From Sulfurovum sp. (GTDB taxonomy: Bacteria > Campylobacterota > Campylobacteria > Campylobacterales > Sulfurovaceae): a DNA stretch of 64,000 bases. Position 1 is the first letter of the stretch, and each line of letters opens with the position of its first letter. Under the pieces are notes generated by a model. That model saw nothing but the letters and a program-made list of their open reading frames with translations, was not told where the DNA came from and ran no database searches. This document shows, piece by piece, positions 1-8,602 of this stretch. The position numbers and the translations under genes are program-made. The stretch is from the NCBI GenBank assembly GCA_027081115.1, contig JALWLD010000121.1:127296-191295 (forward strand). Reading direction: 5' to 3'.

Positions 1-58
1 TGAGTTTTTCTATCTCTGCGAGTAATTTTTCTTTACTTTGTTTTTTTTCTGTATCCAT
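1..58 (-). CDS. 5' end of an unidentified gene running off the window
   Basis: An open frame on the minus strand starts with ATG at 58 and continues past the window edge. The visible 19 residues are MDTEKKQSKEKLLAEIEKL, a charged segment likely to form a helix. No clear Shine-Dalgarno sequence precedes it. It would be divergent from bcp. The fragment is too short to name, and it could be a chance frame. Confidence 0.4.
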   Translation of the reverse strand, partial: MDTEKKQSKEKLLAEIEKL

Positions 59-73
59 TTTGCTATACTACCG

Positions 74-108
74 TAGAAATTAGAAATTAGAAATTAAAAA
101 CTAGAAAT
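74..108. repeat. tandem heptamer repeat in intergenic spacer
   Basis: Five consecutive 7-nt units lie just upstream of the bcp ribosome binding site: TAGAAAT three times, TAAAAAC once, and TAGAAAT again. Two other spacers in the window, at 5540-5560 and 32394-32414, also carry 7-nt tandem units with different sequences. Confidence 0.75.
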
Positions 109-120
109 AGAGGAGTTAGA

Positions 121-588
121 ATGTTAGAAGTAGGAACTGTAGTACCAGATTTTTGTCTACCAAATCAAGATGAAGAGGAGATCTGTCTACGTGATATAAA
201 AGGAAGATGGATTGTGCTCTATTTTTACCCTAAGGACAATACACCAGGATGTACAACAGAAGCGTGTGATTTTACAGCAGCACTGCCAGACTTTGAAGGA
301 TTGGATGCTATTGTATTAGGTGTCAGTCCCGACTCTCCTAAAAAACATAGAAATTTTATTGAGAAGAAAGATCTTAAAATTACTCTCTTGGCAGATGAAG
401 ATAAAGAACTTTGTAACCTCTTTGGTGTGTGGCAGCTTAAAAAGTTTATGGGAAAAGAGTATATGGGTGTGGTTAGATCTACCTTTATTATCGATCCAGA
501 GGGGAAAATTGCTGCGGTATGGACCAAAGTGAGAGTTAAAGGACATGTGGATGAAGTAAAAGAAACACTTGAAGCATTACAAAAATAA
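121..588 (+). CDS. bcp: thioredoxin-dependent peroxiredoxin, Bcp/PrxQ type
   Basis: This 155-residue protein is a cytoplasmic peroxidase that reduces hydrogen peroxide and organic hydroperoxides with electrons from thioredoxin. The motif PKDNTPGCTTEACDF carries the peroxidatic Cys44 and, five residues later, Cys49 at the resolving position, the spacing seen in E. coli Bcp. The length matches the family. The start is supported by AGGAG five bases upstream of the ATG. The gene appears monocistronic, with the next gene 88 bases downstream. The family assignment is secure; the preferred substrate is unknown. Confidence 0.95.
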   Translation: MLEVGTVVPDFCLPNQDEEEICLRDIKGRWIVLYFYPKDNTPGCTTEACDFTAALPDFEGLDAIVLGVSPDSPKKHRNFIEKKDLKITLLADEDKELCNLFGVWQLKKFMGKEYMGVVRSTFIIDPEGKIAAVWTKVRVKGHVDEVKETLEALQK

Positions 589-676
589 GTGTATAATAAT
601 AAAAACATCTTTTAATGATTTGTACATGTATTGAGTCTTTAAATCGCGTGGCAAATTTCTCAAAAGGAGTATAAAA

Positions 677-940
677 ATGCAAACACATATTACAGGTTCA
701 GGAAAAAGAGAGAGAAGATCAAAAGGGAGAAATAAAAAACCGGAGATCTATTTTGCAGTAGAGATTATGCTCCTTGCTTTGGTTGTTTTTGTTATCTCTT
801 TTGCCAATATTAAATTTTTAACCGTACTGAGTACGTTGGCAGCAGTCTTTTTTATAATACAATCTTGTTACCCACGTTATAGAAAAATAGTAGCTAGACA
901 GACAGACCATAAAGTATACAACCATAAAGAACACCATTGA
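677..940 (+). CDS. small two-helix membrane protein, function unknown
   Basis: The 87-residue product has a very basic N-terminus (GKRERRSKGRNKK), two hydrophobic segments at about residues 26-43 and 46-64 separated by a short turn, and a His/Lys-rich tail. By the positive-inside rule both ends probably face the cytoplasm as a helical hairpin. A good ribosome site, AAAGGAG, lies nine bases before the ATG. I recognise no family, and its neighbours bcp and rpsB give no clue to function. Confidence 0.7.
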   Translation: MQTHITGSGKRERRSKGRNKKPEIYFAVEIMLLALVVFVISFANIKFLTVLSTLAAVFFIIQSCYPRYRKIVARQTDHKVYNHKEHH

Positions 941-953
941 TCTAGCTCATTGT

Positions 954-988
954 TATGTGGCTATAGAATATGCTGAAATAGTCACATA
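954..988 (+). terminator. possible hairpin terminator after the small membrane protein
   Basis: TATGTGGCTA (954-963) can pair with TAGTCACATA (979-988) through ten base pairs including one G-U, across a 15-nt loop. No strong T-run follows, so termination is uncertain. Confidence 0.35.
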
Positions 989-1025
989 CACCCTCACTTT
1001 TATACAATCTTAAATAATTTTTCGG

Positions 1026-1031
1026 TATAAT
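1026..1031 (+). promoter_or_regulatory. -10 box of the rpsB-tsf promoter
   Basis: TATAAT lies in the context CGGTATAATTGCG with AT-rich DNA upstream and no obvious -35, as is typical of Campylobacterota sigma-70 promoters. It implies an rpsB leader of about 210 nt. Confidence 0.65.
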
Positions 1032-1037
1032 TGCGTT

Positions 1038-1247
1038 CCTTATTCATCTACAGCTGTATAAATAGCTTGAATAATGGAAATACTCATGTAGTTATTCCTT
1101 GACTGGTTGCACCTTGTGTGTTGATGACTGCAGCGGATGAATTGAATGAATTACCAATTCAATTCTAAAACCTAGTGATGAAGCTATGCTTTTAACTGAA
1201 TTTTTACAATGTGAAAGTTCTATTAACGATATACCAAGGAGAAACTT
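1038..1247 (+). promoter_or_regulatory. long 5' leader of rpsB with a 9-bp hairpin
   Basis: About 210 bases separate the predicted start of transcription from the rpsB ATG, without a convincing open frame. GAATTGAAT (1139-1147) is perfectly complementary to ATTCAATTC (1157-1165) with a 9-nt loop. Ribosomal protein S2 represses its own operon through the mRNA leader in E. coli. A similar role here is inference from position only. Confidence 0.45.
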
Positions 1248-2282
1248 ATGGTAACAATGAAAGACCTATTGGAGTGTGGAGTACACTTCGGACACCAAAC
1301 AAGAAGATGGAATCCAAAAATGAAGAAGTTCATTTTCGGTGCAAGAAAGAACATCTATATTATCGACCTTCAAAAAACACTTAGATATTTCAAATATACA
1401 TACAATGTTGTTAGAGATGCAGCTGCAGAGGGGCAAACAGTTCTTTTTGTAGGTACTAAGAAACAAGCTAGACAAGCAGTAAAAGAACATGCTGAGAGAT
1501 GTGGTATGCCTTACGTTGCAACTAGATGGTTAGGTGGTATGTTAACAAACTACCCAACAATGAAAAAATCTATCAGAAAACTTGAAATTATTGAGCAGAT
1601 GGAAGAGAATGGTCAGCTTGATATGTTGACTAAAAAAGAAGCATTGATGCTTTTGAGAAAGAAAGAGAAGTTGTCTTCATACCTTGAAGGTTTCAGACAT
1701 ATGAAAAAACTTCCAGACATGATGTTTGTTGTGGATGTTGTAAAAGAGCACATTGCAGTAAAAGAAGCAAGAAGACTTGGTATGAAAGTAGTTGCACCAC
1801 TAGACACTAACTGTGATCCAGATGTAGTTGATTACCCGATTCCAGGAAACGATGATGCTATTAGATCTATCAACCTTTTCTGTAAAGAGATGGCTGAAGC
1901 GATTATCGAAGGTAAAGCAGCATATGCTGAAGCAAATGGTGAGGCAGCAGAAGAAGTATCTACTGGTGAAATGGAAGCAGTTATGGCTGAAGCAGCAGCT
2001 GAAGAAACAGCAGCTCCGGCAACTGAAGCTGAAGTTGAGAAATTGGTTGAAAAGAAAGCAGCACCAGCTAAAGAAACTTCTGATAAAAAAGGTGATGATC
2101 TTACTAAGATCGTTGGTGTTGGTAAAGTATATCAGGGTAAATTAAATGATGAAGGTTTCTATACTTACGCTGACGTTGCAAACATGACTGATGCACAAAT
2201 CGAAGTAATGGAAGAAAAATACAGCTTCAAAGGAAACTTCAGAGACGCTGTTGCATCTGCAAAAGAATTGGCGGAGGCGTAA
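1248..2282 (+). CDS. rpsB: 30S ribosomal protein S2 with C-terminal helix-hairpin-helix extension
   Basis: Residues 1 to about 230 are a standard S2, starting [20 protein letters not shown] after MVT, which binds the 30S head-body junction. The protein is 344 residues, about 80-100 longer than usual S2. An Ala/Glu/Lys-rich linker (about 231-282) leads to residues 283-344, which begin [20 protein letters not shown]. They resemble a helix-hairpin-helix module of the kind found fused to other proteins. AAGGAG precedes the ATG. tsf follows after two bases, so the two are cotranscribed. Function of the extension is unknown. Confidence 0.97.
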   Translation: MVTMKDLLECGVHFGHQTRRWNPKMKKFIFGARKNIYIIDLQKTLRYFKYTYNVVRDAAAEGQTVLFVGTKKQARQAVKEHAERCGMPYVATRWLGGMLTNYPTMKKSIRKLEIIEQMEENGQLDMLTKKEALMLLRKKEKLSSYLEGFRHMKKLPDMMFVVDVVKEHIAVKEARRLGMKVVAPLDTNCDPDVVDYPIPGNDDAIRSINLFCKEMAEAIIEGKAAYAEANGEAAEEVSTGEMEAVMAEAAAEETAAPATEAEVEKLVEKKAAPAKETSDKKGDDLTKIVGVGKVYQGKLNDEGFYTYADVANMTDAQIEVMEEKYSFKGNFRDAVASAKELAEA

Positions 2283-2284
2283 TC

Positions 2285-3340
2285 ATGGCGAACTTTGGAC
2301 CTAAAGACATTAAAAAACTCAGAGAGATGACTGATGCAGGAATGATGGACTGTAAAAAAGCGCTCGCTGCTTCTGATGGAGATATGGACAAAGCTGTAGC
2401 TTGGTTGAGAGATCAGGGTATGGGTGCCGCTGCGAAAAAAGCTGGTAAAGTTGCTGCTGAAGGTGCCATCGCTGTTAAAGTTGAAGGTAAAAAAGCTGCT
2501 ATTGTTGAAGTAAATTCTCAGACTGACTTTGTTGCGCAGAATGACAAGTTTAAAGAAGTACTTTCAACGGTAGTAAACCATGCTTTTGAAAAAGAACTTG
2601 CTGATGCTGATGCAATCAATGCATCAACAATCAGTGGTGAGCCTTTTGCTGATTACCTTTCACTTCAGGTTGCTACTATTGGTGAGAAACTTGTAGTAAG
2701 AAGATCTGCACTTATTGTTGGAGATGAGAATACAGCTGTAAACGGTTATGTTCACTCTAACCTTCAAAATGGTGTAATTATCGAAGCAAAATGTGATTCA
2801 GCCCAAACAGCTGAGGCGATGACTCCAGTACTTAAAGAGATTGCAATGCATGCGGCTGCAATGGCACCAAGCACGCTTTCTTACAAGGATTTTGATGCTG
2901 CTTATGTAGAAGAAGAGACTAAAGGTAGAATTGTAGCTATTGAAAAAGAGAATGAAGAGCTGGGTAGACTTGGTAAGACACTTAAGAATATTCCTCTTTA
3001 CATCTCTATGTCACAGTTGACTGAAGAAGTTATGGCAAAAGCTGAAGAGACTTTAAAAGCTGAATTGGCTGCAGAAGGTAAACCAGAGAAAATTTGGGAC
3101 AAGATCCTTCCAGGTAAATTGGCTAGATTTATCTCTGATAATACAACACTTGACCAAGAGCAGTGTCTTCTTGATCAAAAATTTGTAATGGATGATTCTA
3201 AAACAGTAGGTGAGTACTTTGCTGAAAAGTCAGGTGGAAAAGCTGAAATTACAAGCTTCACAAGACTTGAAGTAGGTGAAGGTATCGAAGTTGAGGAAGA
3301 AGATTTCGCTGCAGAAGTTGCCGCACAAATGGGGAAATAG
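2285..3340 (+). CDS. tsf: translation elongation factor Ts
   Basis: This 351-residue guanine nucleotide exchange factor recharges EF-Tu with GTP. An N-terminal UBA-like domain (about residues 6-45, with REMTDAGMMDCKKAL) is followed by the conserved TDFVAQND motif that contacts EF-Tu and by the duplicated core domain. The start lies two bases after the rpsB stop, the classic rpsB-tsf pair, suggesting translational coupling. A palindromic element follows the stop. The length is near that of other Campylobacterota EF-Ts proteins. Confidence 0.97.
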   Translation: MANFGPKDIKKLREMTDAGMMDCKKALAASDGDMDKAVAWLRDQGMGAAAKKAGKVAAEGAIAVKVEGKKAAIVEVNSQTDFVAQNDKFKEVLSTVVNHAFEKELADADAINASTISGEPFADYLSLQVATIGEKLVVRRSALIVGDENTAVNGYVHSNLQNGVIIEAKCDSAQTAEAMTPVLKEIAMHAAAMAPSTLSYKDFDAAYVEEETKGRIVAIEKENEELGRLGKTLKNIPLYISMSQLTEEVMAKAEETLKAELAAEGKPEKIWDKILPGKLARFISDNTTLDQEQCLLDQKFVMDDSKTVGEYFAEKSGGKAEITSFTRLEVGEGIEVEEEDFAAEVAAQMGK

Positions 3341-3363
3341 ATCTCTATTTCACTCTATTTTTG

Positions 3364-3401
3364 AAGGAGTGTGCTCAGTCATGTACTGACGTATACTCCT
3401 T
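3364..3401 (+). repeat. palindromic element after tsf, shared with the end of rplS
   Basis: AAGGAGT (3364-3370) pairs with ACTCCTT (3395-3401) and an inner TCAGT pairs with ACTGA, forming a long imperfect hairpin. The same hairpin and the roughly 30 bases after it (AACCTC, then TCTACA) recur after rplS at 50201-50260. It is placed as a terminator would be, but no clean T-run follows. Confidence 0.6.
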
Positions 3402-3485
3402 TAGTACAACCTCCAAATCTACAGTAAACTAGAAGATTATTTATTCTAAATTTTTTTAAAACATCCCCTACTTACTTTTTTATGA

Positions 3486-3491
3486 TAAAAT
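3486..3491 (+). promoter_or_regulatory. -10 box for the lolD-type ABC gene
   Basis: TAAAAT in the context TATGATAAAATAC, preceded by T-rich DNA, lies about 30 bases upstream of the ATG at 3521. Confidence 0.55.
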
Positions 3492-3520
3492 ACTTTTAAT
3501 TATTTTAAAGGTACAGCTTT

Positions 3521-4171
3521 ATGTCACAACTTCTTTTAAAAGCTACAAATATTTCTCATAGTTTTGATACAGAACTTTTTTCAAATGTAAATTTTACTTT
3601 AACCCCTGGCCAAAGTACAGCTATTGTAGGTCGTAGTGGTTCAGGAAAATCTACCTTACTACATATTTTCTCTACCTTTATCAAACCCAATGTAGGTGAG
3701 GTTCTGATTTTTGATACAGATATTTACAGATTAAAAGATAAAGAAGTAGAAGCCCTTCGCCGTTACGATTTAGGTATAATTTTTCAATTTCATTACCTGT
3801 TTAAGGGTATGTCTGCCATGGAAAATATAGAAGTTGCCACCATGCTTTCTGACTCTCCTATAGAAGATACTCTCTTAGCAAAACTGGAAATTAAAGAGCT
3901 TATGGATCAGAAGATAGGAGAGCTTTCCGGTGGGCAGCAACAACGTGTTTCTATAGCACGGGTACTGAGTAAAAAACCATGTATCATATTTGCAGATGAA
4001 CCTACAGGAAACTTGGACAAAGAGACTGCAGAGCTTGTTATGGATGTACTTTTGGACTATATAAAAGAGAATGAAGCAGGGTTATTGCTTGTGACCCATG
4101 ATGAATCTATGGCATTACGTTGCAACCAACAGTATCGACTGGAAGATAAAGTCTTAAAGGAGATCCTGTGA
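3521..4171 (+). CDS. ABC transporter ATPase, LolD/FtsE-like
   Basis: The 216-residue nucleotide-binding subunit has a Walker A GRSGSGKST (about residues 37-45), a signature LSGGQQQR, Walker B IIFADEPTGNLD and the switch histidine in LVTHD. The length and the PTGNLD sequence fit the LolD/MacB/FtsE branch, whose members power lipoprotein release, efflux or division complexes at the inner membrane. No large permease lies next to it. The only coupled gene is a 53-codon membrane protein that overlaps its stop by four bases. The lipoprotein-export role is inference from family. Confidence 0.85.
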   Translation: MSQLLLKATNISHSFDTELFSNVNFTLTPGQSTAIVGRSGSGKSTLLHIFSTFIKPNVGEVLIFDTDIYRLKDKEVEALRRYDLGIIFQFHYLFKGMSAMENIEVATMLSDSPIEDTLLAKLEIKELMDQKIGELSGGQQQRVSIARVLSKKPCIIFADEPTGNLDKETAELVMDVLLDYIKENEAGLLLVTHDESMALRCNQQYRLEDKVLKEIL

Positions 4172-4329
4172 ATATAGATCTATGGCAAATATCTTATAAA
4201 GTAGCTATGGTTATCTTGGCATTTTTGGCTGCTGTTGTTGTGACAAAAACCATGTCCAAATACTTTAAGTTGGATGAGAAGGTTAACAGTGAGGAGTCTG
4301 ATATGAATAATGAGGATAATAAGCCTTAA
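4168..4329 (+). CDS. 53-residue single-span membrane protein coupled to the ABC ATPase
   Basis: The frame starts at GTG overlapping the preceding stop (GTGA) and is preceded by AAGGAG five bases upstream, a strong ribosome site lying inside the ATPase gene. It encodes a short N-terminus, one hydrophobic helix (about residues 12-27, KVAMVILAFLAAVVVT) and an acidic hydrophilic tail. The overlap suggests translational coupling and an assembly or anchoring role with the ATPase. That role is inference, and no family is recognised. Confidence 0.7.
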   Translation: MNIDLWQISYKVAMVILAFLAAVVVTKTMSKYFKLDEKVNSEESDMNNEDNKP

Positions 4330-4418
4330 AAGTTCATTTGAGATATGTCCTATACAAAGAGAGGCAAGATAATATTAGCGCTACTTAAAGATAAAAGTTT
4401 AGAGATGTCAATCTATTT

Positions 4419-5513
4419 TTATTTTGCCTGAGCAATGAGTACACCTTCTAACATCTTATCTATATCTCCATCTAAAATTGCATCGACATTGGTAAATGCC
4501 TGGTTACTTCTTGTATCTTTGACTTGTTGGTAAGGCTGCATAACATAAGAACGTATCTGGTGTCCCCAGCCGATGTCTGACTTCTCTACACCATCTAGTG
4601 CAGCTTGTTTTTTTGCCATTTCATATTCATAAAGACGTGATTTTAGCATTTTCATGGCAGCAGCTTTATTTTTATGTTGTGAACGGTCATTTTGACACTG
4701 TACAATGATGTTTGTCTCCAGGTGTGTTAGACGTATTGCAGACTCTGTCTTGTTAACGTGTTGACCTCCTGCACCTGAAGCACGGTAAGTATCTATACGG
4801 ATATCTTTGTCTTCAATGACAATGTCAATGTCATCATCAACTTCTGGAGAGACCATGACAGATGAAAAAGAGGTGTGGCGTTTTGCATTACTGTCAAAAG
4901 GAGAGATACGTACCAGTCTGTGGATACCGTTCTCTACTTTCAAGTATCCGTAAGCATTTTCTCCTTTAATCATAAAAGAGACATCTTTAATACCGGCTTC
5001 TTCTGCAGGTTGGTAGTCTAGTACTTCTACTTTAAAGTCATGTCTCTCTGCCCATCTAAGGTACATACGGTATAACATAGAAGCCCAGTCCTGAGACTCT
5101 GTACCACCTGCACCAGGGTGTATGGAGACAATGGCATTGTTACCGTCATGTTCTCCTGAGAGCATCATTTGTACTTCAAGAGCATTGGTACTCTCTTGTA
5201 GTGATTCTGCATCTTCATAGAGCATCTCAAGTGTTTCTTCATCTTTCTCCGCTTTTGCCATCTCGAAGTATTCCATGGCATCATGTACAGCATCATTGGC
5301 CAGGTTATATTTTTCTAAAATACGTTCTGTTTTGGTTTTTTCCTGTGAGATTTTACCAGCATTATCAGAGTCAGACCAAAAGTCTGGGTCTTGTTGCATC
5401 TCTTCGATCTCTTTGAGTCTCTTTTCAAGTTGGTCAGGCTTGACAATATTACCAATGTTTTCCATTTTGGTAGAGAGATTTTTGAGCAGTTCACCATATT
5501 CGTATGCATCCAT
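4419..5513 (-). CDS. prfB: peptide chain release factor 2
   Basis: RF2 ends translation at UGA and UAA codons. The RF2-specific tripeptide is present in [12 protein letters not shown] (SPF), as is the catalytic loop GAGGQHVNK (GGQ) that triggers peptidyl-tRNA hydrolysis. I chose the ATG at 5513, giving 364 residues beginning [13 protein letters not shown], because AAGGA lies ten bases upstream and the family starts there. An ATG seven codons upstream (5534) has no ribosome site. The frame is continuous, so the programmed frameshift of many prfB genes is absent. That is relevant in a cell that also decodes UGA as selenocysteine. Confidence 0.95.
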   Translation of the reverse strand: MDAYEYGELLKNLSTKMENIGNIVKPDQLEKRLKEIEEMQQDPDFWSDSDNAGKISQEKTKTERILEKYNLANDAVHDAMEYFEMAKAEKDEETLEMLYEDAESLQESTNALEVQMMLSGEHDGNNAIVSIHPGAGGTESQDWASMLYRMYLRWAERHDFKVEVLDYQPAEEAGIKDVSFMIKGENAYGYLKVENGIHRLVRISPFDSNAKRHTSFSSVMVSPEVDDDIDIVIEDKDIRIDTYRASGAGGQHVNKTESAIRLTHLETNIIVQCQNDRSQHKNKAAAMKMLKSRLYEYEMAKKQAALDGVEKSDIGWGHQIRSYVMQPYQQVKDTRSNQAFTNVDAILDGDIDKMLEGVLIAQAK

Positions 5514-5539
5514 GTGAAAAAGTTCCTTTTTCAAATTTG

Positions 5540-5584
5540 GAATTAAGAATGAGGAATCAGAAGACCTTCCCGTTACTCATTCTT
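5540..5584. repeat. 7-nt tandem units and a 9-bp inverted repeat between prfB and panC
   Basis: GAATTAA, GAATGAG and GAATCAG form three adjacent heptamers (5540-5560). AAGAATGAG (5545-5553) also pairs perfectly with CTCATTCTT (5576-5584) across 22 bases. It lies in the divergent prfB/panC spacer and may be an operator or only simple repeat DNA. Confidence 0.5.
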
Positions 5585-5603
5585 TATATCCGTACTTTTT
5601 TGA

Positions 5604-5609
5604 TATTAT
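5604..5609 (+). promoter_or_regulatory. -10 box for panC
   Basis: TATTAT after a T-run lies 34 bases upstream of the ATG at 5643. A TTG at 5622 in the same frame would sit almost at the transcription start, which favours the later ATG. Confidence 0.5.
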
Positions 5610-5642
5610 TTTATCTAAATATTGCAAAATAGAGGGTTAGAA

Positions 5643-6467
5643 ATGATTATTGTCAGAACTATAGAAGCATTACAAAGTGCTAAAGAAGCCTTAGGTGGAA
5701 GTATCGGATTTGTACCGACTATGGGTGCATTGCATCAGGGACATCTCTCTCTTATTCAACAGGCACGTAAAGAGAATGAACATCTTATTGTTTCTATTTT
5801 TGTAAATCCAACACAGTTTTTGGAAGGAGAAGATCTTGATGCCTATCCTCGTAAAGAGGATGCGGATATTAAGATATGCGAGCTCTGTAGTGTTGATATA
5901 TTGTTCATGCCCAGCATCGATGTCATGTATGAAAAAGATGAACTCTGTATTGGTGCTCCAGCTTTGAGTGGCTATGTTTTGGAGGGAGAAAAACGTCCTG
6001 GACATTTTGATGGTATGTTACAGGTGGTTATGAAACTTCTTAATCTCTCTGCAGCCAATAAGGCCTACTTTGGAAAAAAAGATGCACAGCAGCTAGCCCT
6101 CATCATGCAGATGGTTAAAAACTACTTTATGAATGTAGAGATTATCCCCTGTGATATAGTTAGAGATGAACAAGGTTTGGCATTGAGCTCTCGAAATGTC
6201 TATCTCAGTATTGAAGAGAAACAACGGGCTCTCTCATTGTCTGCTGCACTGAAAAAAGCTACATCTTTGATACGTGCAGGAGAGCTTGAGAGCAGTGTTA
6301 TTAAAGAAGAGATGAAAAAAATATTGTCTGTGACGGATGAGTTGGAGTATGTTGCCATTGTTGACAGAAATTTTCAGGCACTGCATTCTGTTGAGATAGG
6401 CAATACTATTATCTTGATCGCTGCACGGGTAGGTAAACCAAGACTTATTGATAATTTGTGGATTTAA
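5643..6467 (+). CDS. panC: pantothenate synthetase
   Basis: PanC joins pantoate and beta-alanine with ATP to make pantothenate, the coenzyme A precursor. The 274-residue protein shows the HIGH-like nucleotide loop [13 protein letters not shown], the [10 protein letters not shown] segment and SSRNVYLS (KMSKS-like), all standard for the family. I chose the ATG at 5643 because AGAGGG lies six bases upstream. The frame could open at a TTG 21 bases earlier. The stop overlaps the convergent ftsI stop by four bases. Confidence 0.95.
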   Translation: MIIVRTIEALQSAKEALGGSIGFVPTMGALHQGHLSLIQQARKENEHLIVSIFVNPTQFLEGEDLDAYPRKEDADIKICELCSVDILFMPSIDVMYEKDELCIGAPALSGYVLEGEKRPGHFDGMLQVVMKLLNLSAANKAYFGKKDAQQLALIMQMVKNYFMNVEIIPCDIVRDEQGLALSSRNVYLSIEEKQRALSLSAALKKATSLIRAGELESSVIKEEMKKILSVTDELEYVAIVDRNFQALHSVEIGNTIILIAARVGKPRLIDNLWI

Positions 6468-8494
6468 AATAGGTCTTCAATATTGTCAAACTTCTGTATC
6501 GGTTGTGGTACCGGAGCTGTTGTAGGGATCTGTGGCTCTACAAATTTCTTTTTTATTTTTGGCTTTTTGGTCTCTTTTTTCTTCTTTTTGGTCTCTTTTT
6601 TCTTTGGGGTATCTTTACTGACTTCTTGTACGGTTTGTGGTGCTTCTGGTTCACACTCATACATATTTTCCTCTTCGAGTTTTTTGAGAACTTCTGGATC
6701 AGGTATGAGTTTGCCTTGTTCAACAAGAATTTTTACAATATTTCTAAATGTGGGTACAGCAGATTGTGAAGCAAAATATTTATACTTTTTCTTTGCACGG
6801 ATAACTAAAACACCAATGGTGTATTTATGTCCAAGTTTATCGTTGGCAAAACCGTAGAATGAACTGTGGTATTCACGTACATATCTACCATTTTTTGCCA
6901 TGTGTGCAGTACCTGTTTTTCCACCTATCTCAAGACCAGGGTATTGTGCGGCAACACCGGTTCCCCGTTTGACAACCTCGAGTAAGATTTCATGTATATT
7001 CTTTGCAGTCTTTTTGGTAATAGCCCGTGAATCACCTATTTTTGGTTTGAGTGTGTAGTGGTTCCCCTTTACATTTTCCAGGTAGCTGACGAGACGTGGT
7101 GTGACAATCATCCCCCCATTGTTAAAAGCAGCATAGGCTTTGAAAAGCTGAGCAAAGGTCACAGTCATACCATAGCCGTATGAGGTATTTGCACGATGTA
7201 GTTTATTGTCAAGAATATGTACAGATTTTAAACTCCCAGGTAAGTCTCTTGAGAGGTCTATTCCTGATTTTTTTGCAATACCAAACTTCAGTAAACCTTC
7301 TCTAAACTCCTCTCCGGTGAGCATCCATGAGATAAGTGAGGTCCCGACATTGGATGAGTGTACAATAATGTCTGTCACTTGCATGGATTCAAATTTATCA
7401 TCATCGGAGATCCAGTGTCTTTTACCGATCTGAAGTCTTCCGTTGAAGGTATTGAACCATTTGTCAGGTGTAACCAGACCTTTATCCATAGCAACGGAAA
7501 TAGAGAGAGGTTTTAGTACGGAACCTGCCTCATACGGGTATTCAGAAAACTTTGGGTTGAGTGCGGGGATATCTTTTTGTGTAATGTGTGAAGGGTCATA
7601 ACGCTCGGAAGAGGCTAGAGAGAGTACTTTCCCGGTACGACTCTCCATAACACCTACAATAATCTCATCTGCATCAAGTTTTGTTTTCATGGCATCAAGC
7701 ATGAGTTCTACACGTCTTTGCAGTGCCAAAGGAATATTCAAATGCAGATCCATACCGTCAATACGCTGCTCTTTGATGCTGTTCTTGTCATGAATAATTC
7801 TGGAACTTACATCTCTTTTACCTTGAAAGTAGCCATCTTTTTTGGCAGTGATATACTTTTCATAGTTTCTTTCAAGACCTTTCTTCCCACGAGGTCTGAT
7901 ATAATTGTTTTCCTCTTTCTTCCCTACATATCCAAGAATAGGACTGAGTACATCTTTAAGAGGGAAGCGTCTGCTTTCACCATTTTCTATGATGTCCAAG
8001 CCATACATAACTTCTATACCTGAACGTGTTTTGGTAGATTGGAAGACATCGAGTTTTCTTAATTTATATGCTAAGGTTTTAAGTTGCATAGCATGTCGAG
8101 CATTGATATTTCGAGAGAGTACAATGTTCTTTTTTATCTTCTTGCCTTTACGGTTCTTAAACTTTTTGCGTACATCTTTTTCTGGAATGCCACTGTAGAT
8201 ACTGAAAAGTTTAATGAAAAGTTCTTTTTTACCTTTGGCGATACTCTCTCCCCGAATAACAGCCTGATAGGTCTTTAGAGAAGAACTCAGTGTATAATTG
8301 TCTTCAGAGATGATCTTTCCTCGAAAGGCACGGTCATGAAGCTTGGTATTGTGTCGTGGAATGTTTCTGTCTGTAGAGATGGTCTTAAGAATGGAGAGCA
8401 AAAAAATGGAAATAGCAATAAATAAAATGACAAACAGACCAGAGATCTTGTATTTACGCTGGTTGATGACTTTATTGACTTTACCTTTTTCCAT
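6464..8494 (-). CDS. ftsI: peptidoglycan D,D-transpeptidase FtsI (PBP3-type)
   Basis: This class B penicillin-binding protein cross-links septal peptidoglycan. It has one N-terminal membrane span (about residues 17-37 from this start), a dimerisation domain, and a transpeptidase domain with SVLK (catalytic Ser), SSN and KTGTA motifs in order. The C-terminus is a long Lys/Pro-rich tail ([14 protein letters not shown]), unusual for PBP3. I chose the ATG at 8494. A -10 box at 8526-8531 makes the upstream TTG (8536) lie before the transcript start, and AGGAGG lies 14 bases before the ATG, a long spacing. It is divergent from ftsW. Confidence 0.92.
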   Translation of the reverse strand: MEKGKVNKVINQRKYKISGLFVILFIAISIFLLSILKTISTDRNIPRHNTKLHDRAFRGKIISEDNYTLSSSLKTYQAVIRGESIAKGKKELFIKLFSIYSGIPEKDVRKKFKNRKGKKIKKNIVLSRNINARHAMQLKTLAYKLRKLDVFQSTKTRSGIEVMYGLDIIENGESRRFPLKDVLSPILGYVGKKEENNYIRPRGKKGLERNYEKYITAKKDGYFQGKRDVSSRIIHDKNSIKEQRIDGMDLHLNIPLALQRRVELMLDAMKTKLDADEIIVGVMESRTGKVLSLASSERYDPSHITQKDIPALNPKFSEYPYEAGSVLKPLSISVAMDKGLVTPDKWFNTFNGRLQIGKRHWISDDDKFESMQVTDIIVHSSNVGTSLISWMLTGEEFREGLLKFGIAKKSGIDLSRDLPGSLKSVHILDNKLHRANTSYGYGMTVTFAQLFKAYAAFNNGGMIVTPRLVSYLENVKGNHYTLKPKIGDSRAITKKTAKNIHEILLEVVKRGTGVAAQYPGLEIGGKTGTAHMAKNGRYVREYHSSFYGFANDKLGHKYTIGVLVIRAKKKYKYFASQSAVPTFRNIVKILVEQGKLIPDPEVLKKLEEENMYECEPEAPQTVQEVSKDTPKKKETKKKKKETKKPKIKKKFVEPQIPTTAPVPQPIQKFDNIEDLF

Positions 8495-8525
8495 TTTTAC
8501 TGTGTATCCCTCCTGATTGTCTGTA

Positions 8526-8531
8526 ATTTTA
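8526..8531 (-). promoter_or_regulatory. -10 box for ftsI
   Basis: Read on the minus strand this is TAAAAT in GGATAAAATTACAG, about 32 bases before the ftsI ATG at 8494. Confidence 0.5.
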
Positions 8532-8554
8532 TCCAATTTATCTATTAAATCTGA

Positions 8555-8560
8555 TAAAAT
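8555..8560 (+). promoter_or_regulatory. -10 box for ftsW
   Basis: TAAAAT in CTGATAAAATAC lies 42 bases before the ftsW ATG, back to back with the ftsI promoter. A two-codon ATG-AAA-TGA frame lies immediately before the real start. Confidence 0.55.
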
Positions 8561-8602
8561 ACTAATTAATATGGATTCTAGTAAAACAAAAGAGAAAATG
8601 AA

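Noticed and set aside
4419..5534. Programmed +1 frameshift in prfB
   Set aside because: The RF2 frame is continuous from [10 protein letters not shown] to the stop with no internal UGA and no upstream slippery segment, so there is no frameshift to report.
8495..8536. Extended ftsI start at TTG 8536
   Set aside because: The -10 box at 8526-8531 on the minus strand overlaps this region, so a transcript would not include the TTG.
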